Assembly: GCF_052055585.1 (NCBI RefSeq)
Contig: NZ_CP170485.1
Coordinates: 2,356,001-2,420,000 of the forward strand
Reading direction: 5' to 3'
Source: Oceanicaulis sp052055585
GTDB lineage: Bacteria; Pseudomonadota; Alphaproteobacteria; Caulobacterales; Maricaulaceae
DNA length: 64,000 nucleotides
Part shown: positions 61,824 through 64,000 of the stretch, in pieces
How positions within the stretch are numbered: position 1 is the first letter of the stretch
How the letters are laid out: every line of letters begins with the position of its first letter
Program-made: the position numbers and the translations under genes
The notes under the pieces: model-generated
Told to the model about the DNA's origin: nothing
Database searches by the model: none
What the model saw: only the letters and a program-made list of their open reading frames with translations

Positions 61824-63305
61824 ATGTCCGGATTTGATGTGCACTTGGCCGACGCCCGGCGTTCACGCTCTTTGGTCTTTTTTATCGCGGTCGGCGCAGC
61901 CCTGCTGCTGACGGTCGGCTTTCTGATCAGCCGTGACCAGAGCGACCCGCGACTGATGGCTCAAGCCCAGACGGAGATGATGGACGAAGCCGTCGACGCC
62001 CCGCTGGAGGAGACTGAAGCCGCTGTCCTGTCGCCGCTGGAAGCGCTCGATGCGCCCCAGACCACGGCGATGACCGAGCACGCCCTGTTCACCAATCCGA
62101 ACAAACGTCCTGAAGTTCACAGCGTCGATGTGACGGTGCAGCGCGGACAGACCTTCGCCAGCGTCCTGTCAGACGCCGGCGCGGATCGTGTGGACGCCGC
62201 CCGCGCCATCAATGCGCTCGACCCGCTGTATTCCGCGCGCCTGCTGCGCGCCGGACAGGACCTGACCCTGTATTTCGAGACCCCTGCGCCATACGAGATC
62301 CAGCACGCCTTCGATTCGGACTCCTCGGTGTCCACCACCCGTCTTGCAGGCTTCTCTTTCCGCCCGGACCAGGAGCGCACGCTCACGGTATCGCGTGACG
62401 GCCAGGGCCAGTTCCATGCCCGTGAAGCCACCGCCAGCCTGCGCCGCGAAGTCGTTCGCGTGACCGGCGAGGTCAGCTCGAGCCTGTATCTGTCCGCGAT
62501 TGAGCTGGGCGCGACCGACCGCGTCGTCTTCGAGCTGGCCAATATTCTCGGTTTCGCTGTCGACTTCCGCACCGTTCAGCCAGGCGACCCGTTCGACGTG
62601 GTCTTCGAGCGCTTTGTGAACAGCCGTGGCGAAACCGTGCGCACCGGCAATATCCTCTATGTGGTCTTTGATGGTCGCGGCGATCCGCTGGAATACTTCC
62701 GCTATGAAATGGAAGATGGCGAAGTCGGTTACTACACCGGCGAAGGCGAGAGCGCACAGCGCCTCCTGATGCGCATGCCGATCAACGGCGCCCGCATCTC
62801 CTCTTCCTTCGGCATGCGCTTTCACCCGGTCCTGAACCGGAACCGCCCGCACAACGGCACCGACTTCGCCGCGCCGCGCGGCACGCCGGTCATGGCTGCG
62901 GGGGCCGGCATTGTCGAGCGCGCCAACCGCTTTGGCTCCTTCGGTAATTATGTCCGGATCCGCCACGCCAACGGCTACCAGACCGCCTACGCTCACCTTC
63001 AGGGCTTCGCCAGCGGCGTGCGCTCAGGAACGCGCGTTCAGCAAGGCCAGGTTATCGCCTATGTGGGCACGACCGGGCGCTCCACCGGCCCGCACCTTCA
63101 CTATGAAGTGCACCTGAACGGCAATCCCACCAACCCGATGAGTCTGGATCTGCCGACCGGTCGCCGTCTTGAAGCGGGCGAGCTGGATGATTTCATGACG
63201 GCCCGCGACGCCCTGATCGAGCTGCGTGACAATGCACCGCCTGCGCTTGAAACCCGCGATTCAGAGGACGCCATCCTGACCGCGGACAACGCCGGCGACG
63301 CCTGA
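61824..63305 (+). CDS. Membrane-anchored M23 peptidase with OapA/LysM-like domain
   Basis: A 493-residue wall hydrolase. A TM anchor (about 17-38) is followed by an acidic stretch, an OapA/LysM-like region (about 100-170: VTVQRGQTFASVLSDAGAD, shown by its pattern), a beta domain, and the M23 catalytic domain (about 325-450). Zinc ligands are in HNGTDFAAPRGTPV and GPHLHYEVHLNG, with HAN/HLQG between. Relatives such as MepM cut peptide cross-links to let the wall grow, and DipM acts in division. It is divergent from the small membrane protein. Its stop is 4 bp from the convergent hydrolase gene. Confidence 0.93.
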   Translation: MSGFDVHLADARRSRSLVFFIAVGAALLLTVGFLISRDQSDPRLMAQAQTEMMDEAVDAPLEETEAAVLSPLEALDAPQTTAMTEHALFTNPNKRPEVHSVDVTVQRGQTFASVLSDAGADRVDAARAINALDPLYSARLLRAGQDLTLYFETPAPYEIQHAFDSDSSVSTTRLAGFSFRPDQERTLTVSRDGQGQFHAREATASLRREVVRVTGEVSSSLYLSAIELGATDRVVFELANILGFAVDFRTVQPGDPFDVVFERFVNSRGETVRTGNILYVVFDGRGDPLEYFRYEMEDGEVGYYTGEGESAQRLLMRMPINGARISSSFGMRFHPVLNRNRPHNGTDFAAPRGTPVMAAGAGIVERANRFGSFGNYVRIRHANGYQTAYAHLQGFASGVRSGTRVQQGQVIAYVGTTGRSTGPHLHYEVHLNGNPTNPMSLDLPTGRRLEAGELDDFMTARDALIELRDNAPPALETRDSEDAILTADNAGDA

Positions 63306-63309
63306 TCGA

Positions 63310-64000
63310 TCAGGCCGCTGTCTGCAAACGATAACTGAGAAAGGCCAGAACATCCCGCGCCGCTTCCAGCGTGGGCTGGCCGTTTTCAGCGATCAGATCC
63401 TTGGTCAGCACCGCATGCGGGAACGGATTGCCGTCAGGGTTCTTGGCCTCATCGGGCAGAACCCGGGCTTCCAGCCGATCCCCCAGCAAATCCTGTAACG
63501 CGGCGAAACGCGCCGCCTTGCAGGATGGATCGCCGTCAAAGCGCAAGGCCATGACCTCAAGGTTCTCACGCCGGGACAGGGCCTGGGCCTCATCCGGATC
63601 GAGATGGATGGAGCCCGCCGCGTTGAACGGCAGGGCCGGTTCGCCGGCGACCGCTGCAATGACGCTGGGATCCACGGCTACAGACCAGGCGAAATTGCCC
63701 GTCAGGCACAGACCGACCGCACCAACGCCCGGACCTCCGCACTCTTCATGAACCTCCCGGGCGAGGGTGCGAAGCCAGTCTGAAACGGGTGAGCCCCCCG
63801 ATCGGGTGAACAGGTGGATTTCCCGGCTGACACAAGCGCGGGCCATGCCGCCCACCTTGCCATGAACCTCGACCAGCTCTTCCAGCGGCGTGCCGGCATG
63901 ATCGTAAAGTGCGGGCGCATAGACCCGGAAACCCGCAGCGACCAGCCAGTTCGCCAGACGCCAGAACTCGGGCACAAAGCCCGGCAATTCATGCATCAGA
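63310..64000 (-). CDS. Dienelactone hydrolase family protein, N-terminus outside window
   Basis: The frame stays open through the right edge: the codon before the first Met (63996) is Leu, and LMHELPGF is the usual strand-turn after a missing N-terminal strand, so the true start lies beyond the window. The nucleophile elbow is GLCLTG with Cys in place of Ser, as in dienelactone hydrolases; the Asp and His (NPFPHAVLT region) complete the site. About 230 residues are visible. Activity on dienelactone is not implied; many relatives hydrolyse other esters. No neighbour context is available. Confidence 0.85.
   Translation of the reverse strand, partial: LMHELPGFVPEFWRLANWLVAAGFRVYAPALYDHAGTPLEELVEVHGKVGGMARACVSREIHLFTRSGGSPVSDWLRTLAREVHEECGGPGVGAVGLCLTGNFAWSVAVDPSVIAAVAGEPALPFNAAGSIHLDPDEAQALSRRENLEVMALRFDGDPSCKAARFAALQDLLGDRLEARVLPDEAKNPDGNPFPHAVLTKDLIAENGQPTLEAARDVLAFLSYRLQTAA

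Noticed and set aside
1..64000. CRISPR arrays, insertion sequences, prophage or integron signals
   Set aside because: No spaced direct repeats, transposase, integrase or phage structural genes were seen on either strand.

Overview
The window is high-GC DNA (roughly 60-65% by eye) with tightly packed genes and many 1-4 nt start/stop overlaps. It is chromosomal DNA of a flagellated alphaproteobacterium, most likely a marine prosthecate or hyphomonad-type lineage (Maricaulales/Hyphomonadales, Oceanicaulis- or Maricaulis-like). The strongest taxonomic signs are a CtrA regulator with Asp51 and a C-terminal Ala-rich tail, a ChpT-type phosphotransferase, a cluster of GANTC (CcrM-type) sites upstream of ctrA, the rpmH-rnpA-yidC-engB block followed by dapD-dapE, and several large TonB receptors. 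I see no insertion sequence, prophage, integrase or CRISPR array.

Layout. 1-7.1 kb: a partial MerR-like regulator, a small M23 peptidase operon, and a heavy-metal efflux locus (His-rich accessory protein, CzcB-like adaptor, CzcA-like RND pump), then tRNA-Arg(ACG). 7.3-11.7 kb: a chemoreceptor, a TonB receptor and a YfiR-like periplasmic protein in the same orientation. 11.9-18.4 kb: P1-family aminopeptidase, TonB receptor, divergent LysR regulator and gamma-glutamyltransferase, a plausible peptide-use locus. 18.4-21.1 kb: a RimK-like ATP-grasp ligase overlapping a GNAT acetyltransferase, facing two very small ORFs. 21.1-25.7 kb: orphan histidine kinase, MerA-like flavoprotein with a VTT membrane protein, and a GST. 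25.8-33.5 kb: housekeeping block rpmH-rnpA-yidC-engB, a DUF1036 protein, HAD nucleotidase, dapD, dapE and a membrane protein. 33.5-46.5 kb: amidohydrolase, SDR, Kazal-type lipoprotein, fmt-truA, lipoprotein-def, secreted esterase, rmuC, FemAB-like acyltransferase, PQQ-type sugar dehydrogenase, zntB and an MscS channel. 46.6-49.3 kb: a third TonB receptor. 49.6-61.6 kb: cell-cycle and motility region with ctrA, a KamA-type radical SAM enzyme, fliI-fliJ, cheR-cheB-cheY-cheW-cheA and chpT. 61.8-64 kb: an M23 cell-wall hydrolase and a partial dienelactone hydrolase.

How parts work together. ChpT, by family knowledge, carries phosphate from CckA to CtrA; CtrA drives flagellar and chemotaxis genes, and fliI-fliJ and the che operon lie beside them here. 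DapD and DapE make meso-diaminopimelate for lysine and peptidoglycan, YidC and EngB serve membrane insertion and ribosome assembly, and the two M23 enzymes act on the wall. The TonB/YfiR-like/chemoreceptor cluster may link outer-membrane substrate capture to chemotaxis. The least ordinary items are that cluster, the RimK-like/GNAT pair with neighbouring small ORFs, the GANTC-dense ctrA upstream region, and the apparent CTG start of engB. None amounts to a clearly new system from sequence alone.
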